DNA from: Mesorhizobium loti
GTDB taxonomy: Bacteria > Pseudomonadota > Alphaproteobacteria > Rhizobiales > Rhizobiaceae
Assembly: GCA_014189435.1 (NCBI GenBank)
Contig: CP050293.1
Span: 129,001 to 193,000, forward strand
Direction: 5' to 3'
DNA length: 64,000 nt
Shown here: positions 16,942 to 27,641 of the stretch, one piece after another
How positions within the stretch are numbered: the first letter of the stretch is position 1
How the letters are laid out: every line of letters begins with the position of its first letter
Made by a program: the position numbers and the translations under genes
Notes under the pieces: generated by a model
What the model was told of the DNA's origin: nothing
The model's input: only the letters and a program-made list of their open reading frames with translations
Databases searched by the model: none

Positions 16942-18546
16942 ATGGATTTCGACTATGTCATTGCCGGCGGCGGGTCCGCCGGCTGCACGCTTGCCGCGCG
17001 GCTCTCCGAAGATCCATCGAAAACGGTCTGCCTGATTGAAGCCGGCGGCGAGGGCAAAGATCTGCTCATCCGCGCCCCGGCAGGCGTCATCGCGCTGCTG
17101 CCCGGCCGGCCGAAGATCAACAACTGGGCGTTCGAGACGGTGCCGCAGCAAGGGCTTGGCGGGCGCAAGGGCTACCAGCCGCGCGGCAAGGCGCTGGGTG
17201 GTTCCAGCGCCATCAATGCCATGCTCTACACACGCGGACACCACGGGGACTATGACGAATGGGCCGATCTCGGCTGCACCGGCTGGTCATGGGACGAGGT
17301 GCTGCCCTATTTCCAGCGGGCCGAAGGCAACCAGCGCGGCACGGACGCCCTGCATGGTGGTGACGGACCGCTGCGGGTTGCCGAGCAGCAGGAGCCACGT
17401 GCGCTTTCCCGGGCCTTTGTCGAGGCCTGCGGCGAAAACCAGATCCGTCGCAACGATGATTTCAATGGACCGGAGCAGGAAGGGGCGGGGCTCTATCAGG
17501 TCACGCAATTCTGGGGCGAACGCCGCAACGGCGAGCGCTGCTCGGCGGCGGCCGCCTATCTGCATCCGGCCATGGACCGCCCAAACCTTACCGTCATCAC
17601 TGGAGCCCATGCCACGGGCATCGTCCTTGACGGCAAGCGGGCCGCCGGCGTGCGCTACCGCGCGGGCAAGGGCGAAGCCGTTGCGAAAGCCAGGCGCGAG
17701 GTCATCGTCTGCGGTGGTGCCTTCGGCTCGCCGCAGCTCTTGTTGCTGTCCGGGATCGGGCCAGCTGTCGAGCTTGCAGCACACGGAATTCCGATCGTTC
17801 ATGAGTTGCCCGGCGTCGGCAAGAACCTGCAGGATCATCTCGACTTCATCATGGGCTGGACATCAAGGGATGCCGACATGATGGGCATCGGCCTGCGCGG
17901 TCTGCCTGGCCTGCTGCGGCACCTGCGGCGCTGGCGCAAGGACGGCAGCGGCATGATCGCCACGCCCTACGCGGAGAGCGGCGCCTTCCTCAAGTCCGAC
18001 CCGGCGATCGATCGGCCCGATCTGCAACTGCATTTCTGCATCGCTATCGTCGATGATCATGGCCGCAAGCTGCATATGGGCTATGGCTTCTCATGCCATG
18101 TCTGCGTGCTGCGGCCGCAGTCGCGCGGCGAGGTCGGGCTGTCGACGCCAGACCCGCTGGCGCCGCCGCGCATCGATCCGCGATTTCTGTCCGACGAACG
18201 CGACGCCGAGCTTTTGCTCAAGGGCACCAGAATGATGCGCGCCATATTGGAGGCGCCGTCGCTGGCCAAATACCGCCACAAGGAAATCTACACCGCCGGC
18301 GTTTCGAGCGACGCCGAGCTGATGGCGCATATCCGGGCTCGTGCCGATACGATCTATCACCCGGTCGGCACCTGCAAGATGGGTATCGACGATATGGCTG
18401 TCGTCGACCCCGAGCTTCGTGTCCGCGGCATGCAAGCCTTGCGTGTCGTCGACGCCTCGGTGATGCCGACGTTGATCGGCGGCAACACCAATGCGCCGAC
18501 CATCATGATCGCCGAAAAGGCAGCTGATATGATCAAGGCTGCCTGA
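16942..18546 (+). CDS. GMC-family FAD oxidoreductase (choline dehydrogenase-like)
   Basis: This 534-residue flavoenzyme begins with the FAD-binding motif YVIAGGGSAGCTLAARLSE. It has both GMC signatures: GKALGGSSAINAMLYTRG near residue 80 and the SPQLLLLSGIGP block near residue 262. The catalytic His region HPVGTCKMG is near residue 473, and the C-terminal NTNAPTIMIAEKAADMI completes the fold. It oxidises a primary alcohol. Choline, glucose or polyethylene-glycol-type substrates are all possible. No betaine aldehyde dehydrogenase gene is adjacent, so I do not call it BetA. GGGAGGAG lies just before the ATG. It seems monocistronic. Confidence 0.88.
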   Translation: MDFDYVIAGGGSAGCTLAARLSEDPSKTVCLIEAGGEGKDLLIRAPAGVIALLPGRPKINNWAFETVPQQGLGGRKGYQPRGKALGGSSAINAMLYTRGHHGDYDEWADLGCTGWSWDEVLPYFQRAEGNQRGTDALHGGDGPLRVAEQQEPRALSRAFVEACGENQIRRNDDFNGPEQEGAGLYQVTQFWGERRNGERCSAAAAYLHPAMDRPNLTVITGAHATGIVLDGKRAAGVRYRAGKGEAVAKARREVIVCGGAFGSPQLLLLSGIGPAVELAAHGIPIVHELPGVGKNLQDHLDFIMGWTSRDADMMGIGLRGLPGLLRHLRRWRKDGSGMIATPYAESGAFLKSDPAIDRPDLQLHFCIAIVDDHGRKLHMGYGFSCHVCVLRPQSRGEVGLSTPDPLAPPRIDPRFLSDERDAELLLKGTRMMRAILEAPSLAKYRHKEIYTAGVSSDAELMAHIRARADTIYHPVGTCKMGIDDMAVVDPELRVRGMQALRVVDASVMPTLIGGNTNAPTIMIAEKAADMIKAA

Positions 18547-18739
18547 TCGGGATTCTGGTCGAACCAGTGGTGCTGGGTTTGCCTGTTGTGGAATACCCTA
18601 TGATGATATCGGTGCCAATCGACATCAACTGGTCTTACCAATTGTGCGATTTGCGCTTTCGCTTTCGCCATCCGGCCCTTAGGATAGGTCCATTATTTCG
18701 CGGTCCGAAATAAATATGGCCACAAGGGAGGAACCGGGA

Positions 18740-19360
18740 ATGGCTGGCAAGAAGATACTGATGCTCGTTGGCGAGTTCAGCGAGGAATATGAGATTTTCG
18801 TCTTTGAGCAGGCGATGCATGCGGTTGGCCACACCGTCCATGTCGTCTGTCCGGACAAGAAGGCGGGCGATATATTGAAAACGTCGCTGCACGACTTCGA
18901 AGGCCACCAGACCTACTCGGAAAAGCTCGGCCACGACTACATCCTCAACAAGACGTTTTCCGAGGTGGATCCGGCCGCATACGATGCCGTCTATGCGGCG
19001 GGCGGGCGCGGTCCGGAATACATCCGCATCGACAAGCGGGTGCAGGCGCTGGTGCGGCATTTCCACGAGGCCGGCAAGCCGATCTTCACCATCTGCCATG
19101 GCGTGCAGATCCTGATCGCCGTCGACGGCGTGGTGCGGGGCCGGGAAGTCGCCGCACTCCAATATTGCGAGCCGGAGGTCACGCTCGCCGGAGGCATTTA
19201 TATCGACGTTGCGCCGACCGGCGCCCATGTCGACGGCAATCTCGTGTCAGCCAAGGGCTGGCCTGGCTTGTCCAACTTCATCCGCGAATGCCTGAAAGTG
19301 CTGGGCACCGAGATCCGCCACGGCGAGATCCTGATGCGCGACGAGCGCCAGGCTGCCTGA
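18740..19360 (+). CDS. DJ-1/PfpI family protein
   Basis: The 206-residue protein has the DJ-1/PfpI fold, with a conserved Glu near GEFSEEYE and the nucleophile elbow FTICHGVQIL containing the reactive cysteine near residue 122. The preceding AAGGRGPEYIR is also typical. Members act as glyoxalases/deglycases, chaperones or amidases, and the precise activity cannot be told from sequence. I chose ATG 18740 because AAGGGAGGA lies about eight bases upstream. An earlier ATG at 18716 has no such site. A strong terminator follows the stop. Confidence 0.85.
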   Translation: MAGKKILMLVGEFSEEYEIFVFEQAMHAVGHTVHVVCPDKKAGDILKTSLHDFEGHQTYSEKLGHDYILNKTFSEVDPAAYDAVYAAGGRGPEYIRIDKRVQALVRHFHEAGKPIFTICHGVQILIAVDGVVRGREVAALQYCEPEVTLAGGIYIDVAPTGAHVDGNLVSAKGWPGLSNFIRECLKVLGTEIRHGEILMRDERQAA

Positions 19361-19376
19361 TCCGGGATTTTGGAGG

Positions 19377-19412
19377 CCGCCGTGCCAATGGCGCGGCGGT
19401 CTTTCTATTTTC
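19377..19412 (+). terminator. Rho-independent terminator after the DJ-1/PfpI gene
   Basis: A 10-bp stem (CCGCCGTGCC with GGCGCGGCGG, one G-T pair, loop AAT) is followed by the T-rich TCTTTCTATTTTC. Confidence 0.8.
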
Positions 19413-19419
19413 TTGTTTT

Positions 19420-19490
19420 GACGCAATCCCCTAGGGAAAGCGCTACGCGCTTTTCCCGGGAAAACCGTTTCACACTTTTCCTGGAATTGC
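19420..19490. repeat. Rhizobial palindromic element (RIME-like)
   Basis: The element runs from GACGCAATCCCC to TGGAATTGC. It contains an inner stem GGGAAAGCGC/GCGCTTTTCCC and the motif AAAACCGTTTCACACTTTTC. It abuts the stop codon of the desaturase. The AAAACCG...CACTTTTC core recurs in the elements at 43611-43682 and 52667-52707, so these belong to one family. Confidence 0.6.
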
Positions 19491-20513
19491 TTAGGCGGCC
19501 AGCCGTGCCTCGCGGAACGACACCAGCTTGCGGCGGTTCTCGTCCCACAGTGCCAGTTTGACGCAGCGCAGGCTTTCGAGCAGCGTGACGCGGCCGATGC
19601 TGCGCAGTTCGGGATAGTCCCGCAGCACTTCCTGCAACCGGTAGCACGGCACCTTGGCGGAGAGGTGGTGGACGTGATGGACACCGATGTTGCCGGTGAA
19701 CCAGTTCAGCACCGGCGGCAGGTCGTAATAGGACGATCCGTGCAGGGCGGCGTGCTGGAATTCCCAGTCGGCATCCTTCGCCCATTCCGTTTCCTCGAAC
19801 TGGTGCTGGACGTAGAACAGCCAGATGCCGGCCGAACCGGCGAGGATGACGATCGGCAGATGCACCACCAGGAATGCGCCGGGGCCGACGAACCAGATGA
19901 GGACGGCTGCTGCAACCGCGATGCCAAGGTTGGTGGTCATCGATGACACCCAGGGCGTCAGGCCGCCGCGCATCATGCCGACGGGCAGCCTTTGCTCGAA
20001 GATGAACAGCCAGATCGGCCCGAGCCCGAACATCACCAGCGGGTGGCGATAGAGACGATAGGCAAGGCGGCCGCGCCATGACATTTGCCGGTATTCGGCA
20101 ACGGTCAGCGTCCTGATGTCGCCCATGCCGCGTTCGTCAAGATTGCCGGCGCTGGCGTGGTGTGTCGCGTGCGCGCGCCGCCAGCAGTCGTAGGGCGTCA
20201 GCGTCAGGATGCCGAGCGCGCGGCCGATCCAGTCGTCCGCGTAGCGATTGGCGAAGAAGGAGCCGTGGCCGCAATCGTGCTGGATCATGAAGATGCGCAC
20301 CAGAAACCCGGCCGCGGGAAGGATCAGGACCAGCCCCCACCAATGGCCATAGGCATAGGCCGCCGAGGACAATCCCCAGAGTATGGCGAACGGAATGAGT
20401 GTGATGGCGAGTTCGATGGTGCTGCGGCGCCTGTCAGGCTTCTTGTAGCGCGCCAGAATCTTCAACCAGGCGCGCTTGCTGTTGGCGACCGCCTCAGGGG
20501 AAATCATGTTCAT
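19491..20513 (-). CDS. Membrane fatty acid desaturase
   Basis: This 340-residue integral membrane protein has the three histidine boxes of acyl-lipid desaturases in order: HDCGH, HATHH and HHVHH. Hydrophobic spans lie between them. It inserts a double bond into membrane fatty acids using a di-iron centre and is closest in layout to delta-12/omega-6 type enzymes. The actual position of desaturation is not predictable. I chose ATG 20513 (MNMISPEAV). The frame stays open 14 codons further upstream without a better start. It would tune membrane fluidity, for example in the cold. Confidence 0.85.
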   Translation of the reverse strand: MNMISPEAVANSKRAWLKILARYKKPDRRRSTIELAITLIPFAILWGLSSAAYAYGHWWGLVLILPAAGFLVRIFMIQHDCGHGSFFANRYADDWIGRALGILTLTPYDCWRRAHATHHASAGNLDERGMGDIRTLTVAEYRQMSWRGRLAYRLYRHPLVMFGLGPIWLFIFEQRLPVGMMRGGLTPWVSSMTTNLGIAVAAAVLIWFVGPGAFLVVHLPIVILAGSAGIWLFYVQHQFEETEWAKDADWEFQHAALHGSSYYDLPPVLNWFTGNIGVHHVHHLSAKVPCYRLQEVLRDYPELRSIGRVTLLESLRCVKLALWDENRRKLVSFREARLAA

Positions 20514-20682
20514 CAGGAAGCATAGGCGGGGCGCTCCGCCACTGCAAGACGACAATCACGCAAAATTACTGTGCGTAATTGTCGCGTGGCCTGGCGGCCG
20601 AGCCAGACAACCGCCAGCTCGATCCCGCTCGATGCACTCCCTGAGCGACCGGCTCAAGCCGACCGCTCTGAGCCCGATGCTC

Positions 20683-21075
20683 CTAATCGCGTTCGAGGAT
20701 CGGACAGCCGCGTTCGGTTCCAAAAGTCACGCGCACGCGCTCGCCACCCTGTCTGCCGCGGACAGTGATCTCCCGGCGGCCGACGGACTCTATCCTGGCA
20801 CGGCGGATACCCATTCGGTCCGCCTTGTCGAGGGCCCGGTCTTCGGTGCAGCCGCGTGATTGACGGCGGTCGCGCCGGTAGTAGCGTTCGGTGTCTTCAC
20901 AATCGTTGTAGTTGGGATCGCAATCTTCCAGGAGCTTCAGCCGCGGGCCGTGTTTGCCCAATTCCAGCTGCAGACTCTCTGCCTGTGCCGGAAAGGCCAT
21001 CAATGCAACGGCGCCGAGGCCGACCAGCGCCGACAGCAATGAATTGATCGAAACCTTGCGCACTACGTCCTCCAT
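20683..21075 (-). CDS. Small exported cysteine-containing protein
   Basis: The 130-residue product has an N-terminal signal peptide (basic VRKVSIN, hydrophobic LLSALVGLGAVALMAF, cleavage after PAQA). The mature part is basic and contains several cysteines (EDCDPNYNDCEDTE, RGCTEDRAL, RGCPILERD), likely paired as disulfides in the periplasm. The end GRQGGERVRVTFGTERGCPIL resembles small PepSY/YpeB-like rhizobial proteins. I do not recognise a named family. ATG 21075 was chosen for the signal peptide. The frame is open further upstream. Confidence 0.7.
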   Translation of the reverse strand: MEDVVRKVSINSLLSALVGLGAVALMAFPAQAESLQLELGKHGPRLKLLEDCDPNYNDCEDTERYYRRDRRQSRGCTEDRALDKADRMGIRRARIESVGRREITVRGRQGGERVRVTFGTERGCPILERD

Positions 21076-21161
21076 GTGAACCACAACGCATCCATCAATA
21101 GACGGTTCGGTTCTCTCAGGCCATTGCCGATAGAGGTTTGTTGCCAAGATTGGCCGTTGCG

Positions 21162-21362
21162 TTACCGCCTGCGCCAGCCGACGTCACCGTTCTCCGCGCC
21201 TTCGAGGCGGTCGAGCAATTCTCTGAATCGGTCAGGGATGTCGGCCTCGGTGCGGAAGGCCGGCAAGGTGCGCATAAAGCGCGTCACCGCCTCGGCGCCG
21301 AACTGGCGTCTGACTTCGGCGGCCAGCCCTTCGGCCTTTTCACTCTTGTTGCGGGTCATCAT
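21162..21362 (-). CDS. Small hypothetical protein
   Basis: The 66-residue protein begins MMTRNKSEKAEGLAAEVRRQFG and has helical, charged composition with the motif DIPDRFRELLDRLEGAE. AGGA lies about ten bases before the first ATG. It sits alone between the exported protein gene and grpE. Amino-acid use looks protein-like rather than like an antisense shadow. No function can be given. Confidence 0.5.
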   Translation of the reverse strand: MMTRNKSEKAEGLAAEVRRQFGAEAVTRFMRTLPAFRTEADIPDRFRELLDRLEGAENGDVGWRRR

Positions 21363-21601
21363 CTCAAAATCCTGTATCGGCTTCGAAACTCCTCCAGCTA
21401 GGGAATGGTTCCCCCATCACGCCTTTGTGGCAAGCAAAGCCGGCGGTTAGGGTAAAATTTGAATTAAAATCGAAATGTCTTGCCCATCACTGCCCAGCCC
21501 TGACTGGCCACCTCCACAATCGCTTACCCCTTGATTTTTGGCTGCCAAACCTCGATATCGGGCACAAAATCCACATCATTCGAGATTGACGGGAAACGGC
21601 G

Positions 21602-22237
21602 ATGAGCGACCAGGCAAAAGACGAACGCGCGCCCGATGAAGTCGAGGCAACCGAGGCCACTGCCGAGCGCACGGAAGGCAGCATCGACGGCGACTATGAA
21701 GCCCTTGTGCGGCTGCTGAAGGAAAACGAAGAGCTGAAGGACCGCGCGCTGCGCGTGGCGGCCGAGATGGAAAACCTGCGTCGCCGCACGGCGCGCGACG
21801 TGCACGACGCGCGCACCTACGCGGTCGCGAATTTCGCGCGTGACATGCTGTCGGTGTCGGACAATCTGCGCCGCGCGCTGGACGCTATCCCCGCAGAGGC
21901 CAAGGCATCGGGTGACGCCGGCTTCAAGGCCCTGATCGAAGGCGTCGACTTGACCGAGCGCGCCATGCTGTCGGCGCTGGAACGGCATGGGGTCAAGAAG
22001 CTCGCGCCTGAAGGCGAGAAGTTCGATCCCAATTTCCACCAGGCGATGTTCGAAGTGCCCAACCCGGATGTTCCGGCCAATACGGTGGTCCAGGTCGTGC
22101 AGCCGGGCTATTCGATCGGCGACCGCGTGCTGCGTCCGGCCATGGTTGGCGTCGCCAAGGGCGGTCCGAAGCTTGCCGCCGCTGAAGCGCCGGTCGAGCC
22201 GGGGCCGGTGAACGAGCAGGCTGAGAAGGATGCGTGA
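21602..22237 (+). CDS. grpE: Nucleotide exchange factor GrpE
   Basis: The 211-residue protein is the DnaK co-chaperone that releases ADP. An acidic N-terminus leads into a long coiled coil ([25 protein letters not shown]). The C-terminal beta domain carries [30 protein letters not shown], the GrpE signature. The ATG follows GGGAAACGGCG. The usual partner hrcA is not next to it in this window, and I see no CIRCE dyad upstream. A repeat-rich intergenic element follows its stop. Confidence 0.93.
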   Translation: MSDQAKDERAPDEVEATEATAERTEGSIDGDYEALVRLLKENEELKDRALRVAAEMENLRRRTARDVHDARTYAVANFARDMLSVSDNLRRALDAIPAEAKASGDAGFKALIEGVDLTERAMLSALERHGVKKLAPEGEKFDPNFHQAMFEVPNPDVPANTVVQVVQPGYSIGDRVLRPAMVGVAKGGPKLAAAEAPVEPGPVNEQAEKDA

Positions 22238-22381
22238 GGTAGGGGAATAGGGAATAGGCAGTAGGCATTAGGCATTAGGCATTAGGGAAACTAGGGCAGT
22301 CGTATCAATCGCGCGGCTTCGTGCTATGCCTACTGCCTAATCGCTAATCGCTAATCCCTAATTCCTAATTCCTACTGCCTC
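22238..22381. repeat. Repeat-rich hairpin element upstream of the TRIC gene
   Basis: The 144-base gap is made of seven-base units: GGCATTA three times on the left, then CTAATCG and CTAATTC units on the right. The two halves form a hairpin with a perfect 14-bp arm, TAGGCAGTAGGCAT (22255-22268) with ATGCCTACTGCCTA (22326-22339). It ends directly at the ATG of the next gene. The TACTGCC core recurs at 23070-23101. Confidence 0.65.
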
Positions 22382-23020
22382 ATGTCCATGAACCCCATCG
22401 CGCTTCTCGACTATGCCGGTGTCGCCGTCTTCGCGGCGACCGGGGCGCTTGCGGCTTCGCGCAAGCAGCTCGACATTATCGGCTTCCTGTTCCTGGCCAG
22501 CGTCACCGGGATAGGCGGCGGCACGCTTCGCGACGTCATCCTCAACCTGCCGGTTTTCTGGGTCGCCAACTCCGGCTATGTGCTGATCTGCGCCGTGGTT
22601 GCGGTGCTGGTCTTCTTCAGCGCGCATCGTGTCGAATCGCGCTGGAAATGGCTGCTCTGGCTCGACGCCATCGGGCTCGCCGCCTTTTCGGTGATGGGCG
22701 CGGCCAAGGGACTTGCGATTACCGGTTCGCCTGTCGTCTCCGTCATCACCGGCGTGCTCACCGCCACTTTCGGCGGCATTCTGCGCGATCTCCTTGCCGG
22801 CGAGCCATCGGTGCTGCTCAGGCCCGAAATCTACGTCACGGCAGCCCTTGCGGGTGCCGGCCTCTACACACTTGGCGATCTTGCCGGACTGCCGCCGCTC
22901 GCCTCGGACCTCGCCGGCTTTGCGGCGGCGTTCCTTGTGCGTGGCGGCGCGCTCAAATTCGGCTGGTCGTTTCCGTCCTACAAGAGCCGACCCGGCCGGC
23001 GGCCGGAAGATATTCCGTGA
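22382..23020 (+). CDS. TRIC/UPF0126 family membrane channel protein
   Basis: The 212-residue protein has about seven membrane helices arranged as two homologous halves. Each has a glycine-rich motif: VTGIGGGTLRDVIL in the first and LTATFGGILRDLLAG in the second. This is the bacterial trimeric intracellular cation channel (UPF0126, YadS/YicG-like) layout, thought to conduct K+ or other monovalent cations. The C-terminus is short and basic. No ribosome-binding site precedes the ATG, since repeat DNA runs right up to it. MNPIALL two codons later is a possible start. It stands alone between two repeat elements. Confidence 0.85.
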   Translation: MSMNPIALLDYAGVAVFAATGALAASRKQLDIIGFLFLASVTGIGGGTLRDVILNLPVFWVANSGYVLICAVVAVLVFFSAHRVESRWKWLLWLDAIGLAAFSVMGAAKGLAITGSPVVSVITGVLTATFGGILRDLLAGEPSVLLRPEIYVTAALAGAGLYTLGDLAGLPPLASDLAGFAAAFLVRGGALKFGWSFPSYKSRPGRRPEDIP

Positions 23021-23068
23021 AGAGAGGGAATAGTCAGTAGTCACAAGAGCGTGAATCGTGGCGTCTTC

Positions 23069-23989
<921 letters not shown>

Positions 23990-24159
23990 GAGTGATTCTC
24001 CTTCGAGCCATCCCTCTTGGCACGGGGATACGGTGTAGGTGCAACAGGATTGTGACAGTACCGTGATACGACGTCGTGGGCAATACTTCGTCGGCTGGCG
24101 AATACGATCAACCGGCTACGTTTACGTGAGCGCGCGGCGCGGAATGGACGGCGGAAAGC

Positions 24160-26403
24160 TCAGGCCGCGACGACCTGCCCCTCGACGGCATTGACCAGCG
24201 CCTCGGGGTCGAGCGGCTTGGTGACAAAGCCGCTGGCGCCATGAGCGAGCACCGCATGGCGGGTCTTTTCCTGGCTGTCAGCCGACAGCACCATGATCGG
24301 CACCGGCGACACGGCGGTTTCTTCTTCATGGCGGCGGATGGCGGCAATCGCGTCCAGCCCGTCCATGACCGGCATATGCAGATCCATCAAAACCACGTCG
24401 AAGCGGTCCCTGTGACCGGCGCCGGTGACAGCCTCGACGGCGGCCTTGCCATTGCCGACCACCTTGACGCGATGCCCAGCCTTCAACAGCGTGGCACGCG
24501 CCAGCATGGCATTGATGTCATTGTCCTCGGCGATCAGCACCGACAGGCCCCGCTGGCGGTTGCCAACGGCGCGCAGCGTCGGCGCGCCGCGCTTTTCCGG
24601 CTGCGGCTGGGCGAGGCTGGGGGCATGGCTGCTCAAAAGCACACGCAGAAGCGTTCCGCCACGCACCGGCCTGGCCAGGAAGGTCGCGTAGCCGCTGGCG
24701 CGGAACTCGCCAAGCATGCCGCGGTCGGTCGGCGCGATCAGCGTGATGGCCTCGCAGTCGGAGAAACCGCTCTGACGCAGGCGCTTGAGCAGCCTTCCGT
24801 CGCTTTCTTCCATGGCCGCATCGACCAGAATCACATCGCAGCCGGCGGCGAAGGGCGCGGCCTGTGCGGCGGTGGTGGCGACGTCGACTGCGCCGCCATT
24901 GGCGCGGATGGTGCGGGCGATGGCCTCGGCCTCGACGGCGTTTTTCGACAGGATCACCGCGCGCCTGCCCACGAGCGCGTTCTGGCGGCCCTGTGGCGCT
25001 TCGGTGGCCGCTATCGCCGGGATTTCGAAGACGAACTCGGATCCCTGGCCGAGCCGGCTGGATACCGAAATCGTGCCGCCCATGGCGGCCACCAGGCGCC
25101 TGGAGATGGCAAGGCCGAGGCCGGCCCCGCCATGCGTGCGCGTCGACGTGCCGTCGGCCTGCTCGAACTCCTCGAAAATGCGATCCAGGTCCTCATCATG
25201 CAAGCCCGGACCGGTATCGGCGATGGTGAAGCATACGCGGTCGCTGGTTTCGGTGCGCGCGCGTGCGATGCTCACCAACACGCCGCCGCTGTCAGTGAAC
25301 TTGATGGCGTTGCCGATAAGGTTGAGCAGCACCTGCCTGACCTTGCCCGGATCGGCGGTGATCAACTGCGGCACGTCGGGTTCGACATGGCAGCCCAGCC
25401 CGATACCCTTGGCGAAGGCGCGCGCGGCCAGCAACTCGATGATGTTGTCGGCGATCTCGCGCACCGACATCGGCTGCGGCTCCGGGTCGAAGCGCCCGGC
25501 TTCGATCTTGGAGTAGTCGAGAAGATCCTCGATCAGGGCAAGCAATGCGCTGGCCGAAGTCGAGACGGCGCCGACATAGGTCTGCTGCTCCGGCGACAGG
25601 CTGGTGTCGGCCAGCAACCTGGCCATGCCCATGATGCCGTTCATCGGCGTGCGAATCTCATGGCTGACGGTGGCGAGGAAGCGCGATTTGGCCTGGCTGG
25701 CGTATTCGGCCCGCTCACGTGCGGTGATCAGCGAGGATTCGGCGCGTTTGCGGGCGGTGATGTCGCGAGCGATCGCGCGATGCGAAACCGCATCGCTGTC
25801 CTTGTCGCGGACCGACAGCTCGATCCACGAGAACCAACGCGGGCCGCTCGGCGTACTGATGGCGACATCGGTGGAACTCAGGCACTCATGGTCGGAAAAG
25901 GCGGCATCGGGAACGATGCCGACCTCGATGCCGAGTTCCGCCAGGCTCTTGCCGGCAAGGTCGCGCTGATCGATTTCGACCAGATCGGCGAAGACCTTGT
26001 TGGCATAGACGATGTAGCCATCGCGGTCGCGATGGATGACGAGATCACCAAGCGCGTCGATCAGGCCGCGAAAGCGTTCATCGCTCTCCTGCATTTCCCA
26101 CATGCGGTCGGCCAGCGTCTCGATCTCGGCGCGGCTGCGGGCCGTGGTTTCGTCAAGAAGGGCGGCGGTGCGGTGTTCGCTCTGTCTGGCGCGCAGATGC
26201 ATGGCAAGACCGGCAAGCCCGGTTGCCAGCAATGCGATGCTGATGAAGATCGGTGCCCCGGTCAGGTGTGCAAGGCCGGCCACCACCACGATGGCGACGA
26301 ATGTCAGAAAGGGCAGGCCTTCGCGACTGGAGAATTCCGGCTCGGGCACCAGCGATGGCGCGGCGACAAAGCGCCGCGACGGCGTCGGCGGGGGGCGCCG
26401 CAT
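24160..26403 (-). CDS. Hybrid sensor histidine kinase with PAS and two receiver domains
   Basis: The frame encodes 747 residues: two N-terminal membrane spans (about 31-70), a coiled segment, a PAS domain (about 105-215), and HisKA with H248 in [11 protein letters not shown]. An HATPase follows ([16 protein letters not shown]), then a degenerate receiver ([10 protein letters not shown]) and a canonical receiver with [14 protein letters not shown] and KPLD near the end. It phosphorylates itself and relays to its receiver. No output regulator is adjacent. The visible ATG at 26403 has no ribosome-binding site. An ATG at 26452 with AAGGA upstream lies in another frame and would join this one if a run of six G (26390-26395, plus strand) lost one base. 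The true start may therefore be 26452. Confidence 0.85.
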   Translation of the reverse strand: MRRPPPTPSRRFVAAPSLVPEPEFSSREGLPFLTFVAIVVVAGLAHLTGAPIFISIALLATGLAGLAMHLRARQSEHRTAALLDETTARSRAEIETLADRMWEMQESDERFRGLIDALGDLVIHRDRDGYIVYANKVFADLVEIDQRDLAGKSLAELGIEVGIVPDAAFSDHECLSSTDVAISTPSGPRWFSWIELSVRDKDSDAVSHRAIARDITARKRAESSLITARERAEYASQAKSRFLATVSHEIRTPMNGIMGMARLLADTSLSPEQQTYVGAVSTSASALLALIEDLLDYSKIEAGRFDPEPQPMSVREIADNIIELLAARAFAKGIGLGCHVEPDVPQLITADPGKVRQVLLNLIGNAIKFTDSGGVLVSIARARTETSDRVCFTIADTGPGLHDEDLDRIFEEFEQADGTSTRTHGGAGLGLAISRRLVAAMGGTISVSSRLGQGSEFVFEIPAIAATEAPQGRQNALVGRRAVILSKNAVEAEAIARTIRANGGAVDVATTAAQAAPFAAGCDVILVDAAMEESDGRLLKRLRQSGFSDCEAITLIAPTDRGMLGEFRASGYATFLARPVRGGTLLRVLLSSHAPSLAQPQPEKRGAPTLRAVGNRQRGLSVLIAEDNDINAMLARATLLKAGHRVKVVGNGKAAVEAVTGAGHRDRFDVVLMDLHMPVMDGLDAIAAIRRHEEETAVSPVPIMVLSADSQEKTRHAVLAHGASGFVTKPLDPEALVNAVEGQVVAA

Positions 26404-26594
26404 CGACGTCGTCGCCAGTGTCCGCCTCTTGGCTGCCGGATTCCGCGATCATGCGAAATCCTTGCCAGACAGAGATTATGGAAAATTGCGGCGGATCGTT
26501 CGAATTTTAGCGGATGGGCGCTTTTCGCTGCCGCAGCGGCGGATTTGCCACTGGACGTGGCGATTCCGTCCGCCTTCCCGGGCAGTCGAGCGGT

Positions 26595-27584
26595 TCACAT
26601 GTCCACGACGACGCGGCCGCGGATATTGCCGTCGACGATGTCGCGCGCGGCATCGATGATGCCGTCGAAACCGATGGTCCTGGACAGGCTGGCTAGCTTC
26701 TGCAGATCGAGGTCGGTGCCGATGCGGCGCCATGCCTCGAGGCGGACTGCCTTCGGCGCCATCACTGAATCGATGCCGAGCAACGAGACGCCACGCAGGA
26801 TGAAGGGGGCGACGCTGGTCGGCAGGTCCATGCCGCCGGCTAGGCCGCAGGCGGCGACCGCGCCGCCATAGGAGGTCATCGAGAGCACATTGGCCAGCGT
26901 GTGGCTGCCGACGGCGTCGATGCCGCCGGCCCAGCGCTCCTTGGCCAGCGGCTTGGCCGGCTGGGCAAGCTCGTCGCGCGATATCACTTCGGCGGCGCCA
27001 AGGTTGATCAAATAGGGGCTTTCGGCATTGCGGCCGGTGGAAGCAATGACATGGTAGCCGAGGCTGGACAGGATCGAGACAGCGACCGAGCCGACGCCGC
27101 CGGCGGCTCCTGTCACCACCACCGGGCCGCGATCGGGCAGGATGCCGTGCCGCTCCAGGGCCATGACGCAGAGCATTGCGGTGTAGCCCGCGGTGCCGAC
27201 GGCCATCGCGTCATGCGGGCTGATGCCTTGCGGCAGCGGCACCAGCCAGTCGCCCTTGACACGGGCGCGGCCGGCATAGGCGCCGAAATGGGTTTCGCCG
27301 ACGCCCCAGCCGTTCAGGATGACCTTGTCGCCAGCGCGCCAGTCGGGATGGGAAGACGAGATGACGGTGCCGGCGAAATCGATGCCCGGCACCAGCGGCC
27401 AGCGGCGGATCACCGGCGCCTTGCCCGTGATCGCCAGGCCATCCTTGTAGTTCACCGTCGTCGCCTCGACGGCGACGGTGACATCGCCTTCCATCAGGTC
27501 CGCGTCGGTGAGATCGGTCACGGTTACCGACTGCTTTTTCTCGGCGTCACGCGAAACGAGGATGGCTTTGAAGGTTTCGGACAT
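26595..27584 (-). CDS. AcuI/YhdH-family acrylyl-CoA reductase-like oxidoreductase
   Basis: The 329-residue protein is a zinc-free medium-chain reductase of the YhdH/AcuI group. It has VNYKDGLAITGKAPV near residue 50, PGIDFAGTV, and the NADPH motif VTGAAGGVGSVAVSIL near residue 155. AcuI reduces acryloyl-CoA to propionyl-CoA with NADPH, protecting cells from a toxic electrophile. I used ATG 27584 (MSETFKAIL), which follows GGAGAAAGAG, rather than the upstream start. It appears to be separate from lspA upstream. Confidence 0.88.
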   Translation of the reverse strand: MSETFKAILVSRDAEKKQSVTVTDLTDADLMEGDVTVAVEATTVNYKDGLAITGKAPVIRRWPLVPGIDFAGTVISSSHPDWRAGDKVILNGWGVGETHFGAYAGRARVKGDWLVPLPQGISPHDAMAVGTAGYTAMLCVMALERHGILPDRGPVVVTGAAGGVGSVAVSILSSLGYHVIASTGRNAESPYLINLGAAEVISRDELAQPAKPLAKERWAGGIDAVGSHTLANVLSMTSYGGAVAACGLAGGMDLPTSVAPFILRGVSLLGIDSVMAPKAVRLEAWRRIGTDLDLQKLASLSRTIGFDGIIDAARDIVDGNIRGRVVVDM

Positions 27585-27641
27585 CTCTTTCTCCGCGATC
27601 TTGTTTGGCGACATGAACTGTGCGGCGATGGCCGCACGGGG

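Noticed and set aside
24241..26871. 876-codon open frame on the plus strand, the longest in the window
   Set aside because: Antisense to the histidine kinase and part of the AcuI-like gene. The composition is that of a shadow and no domain is recognisable.
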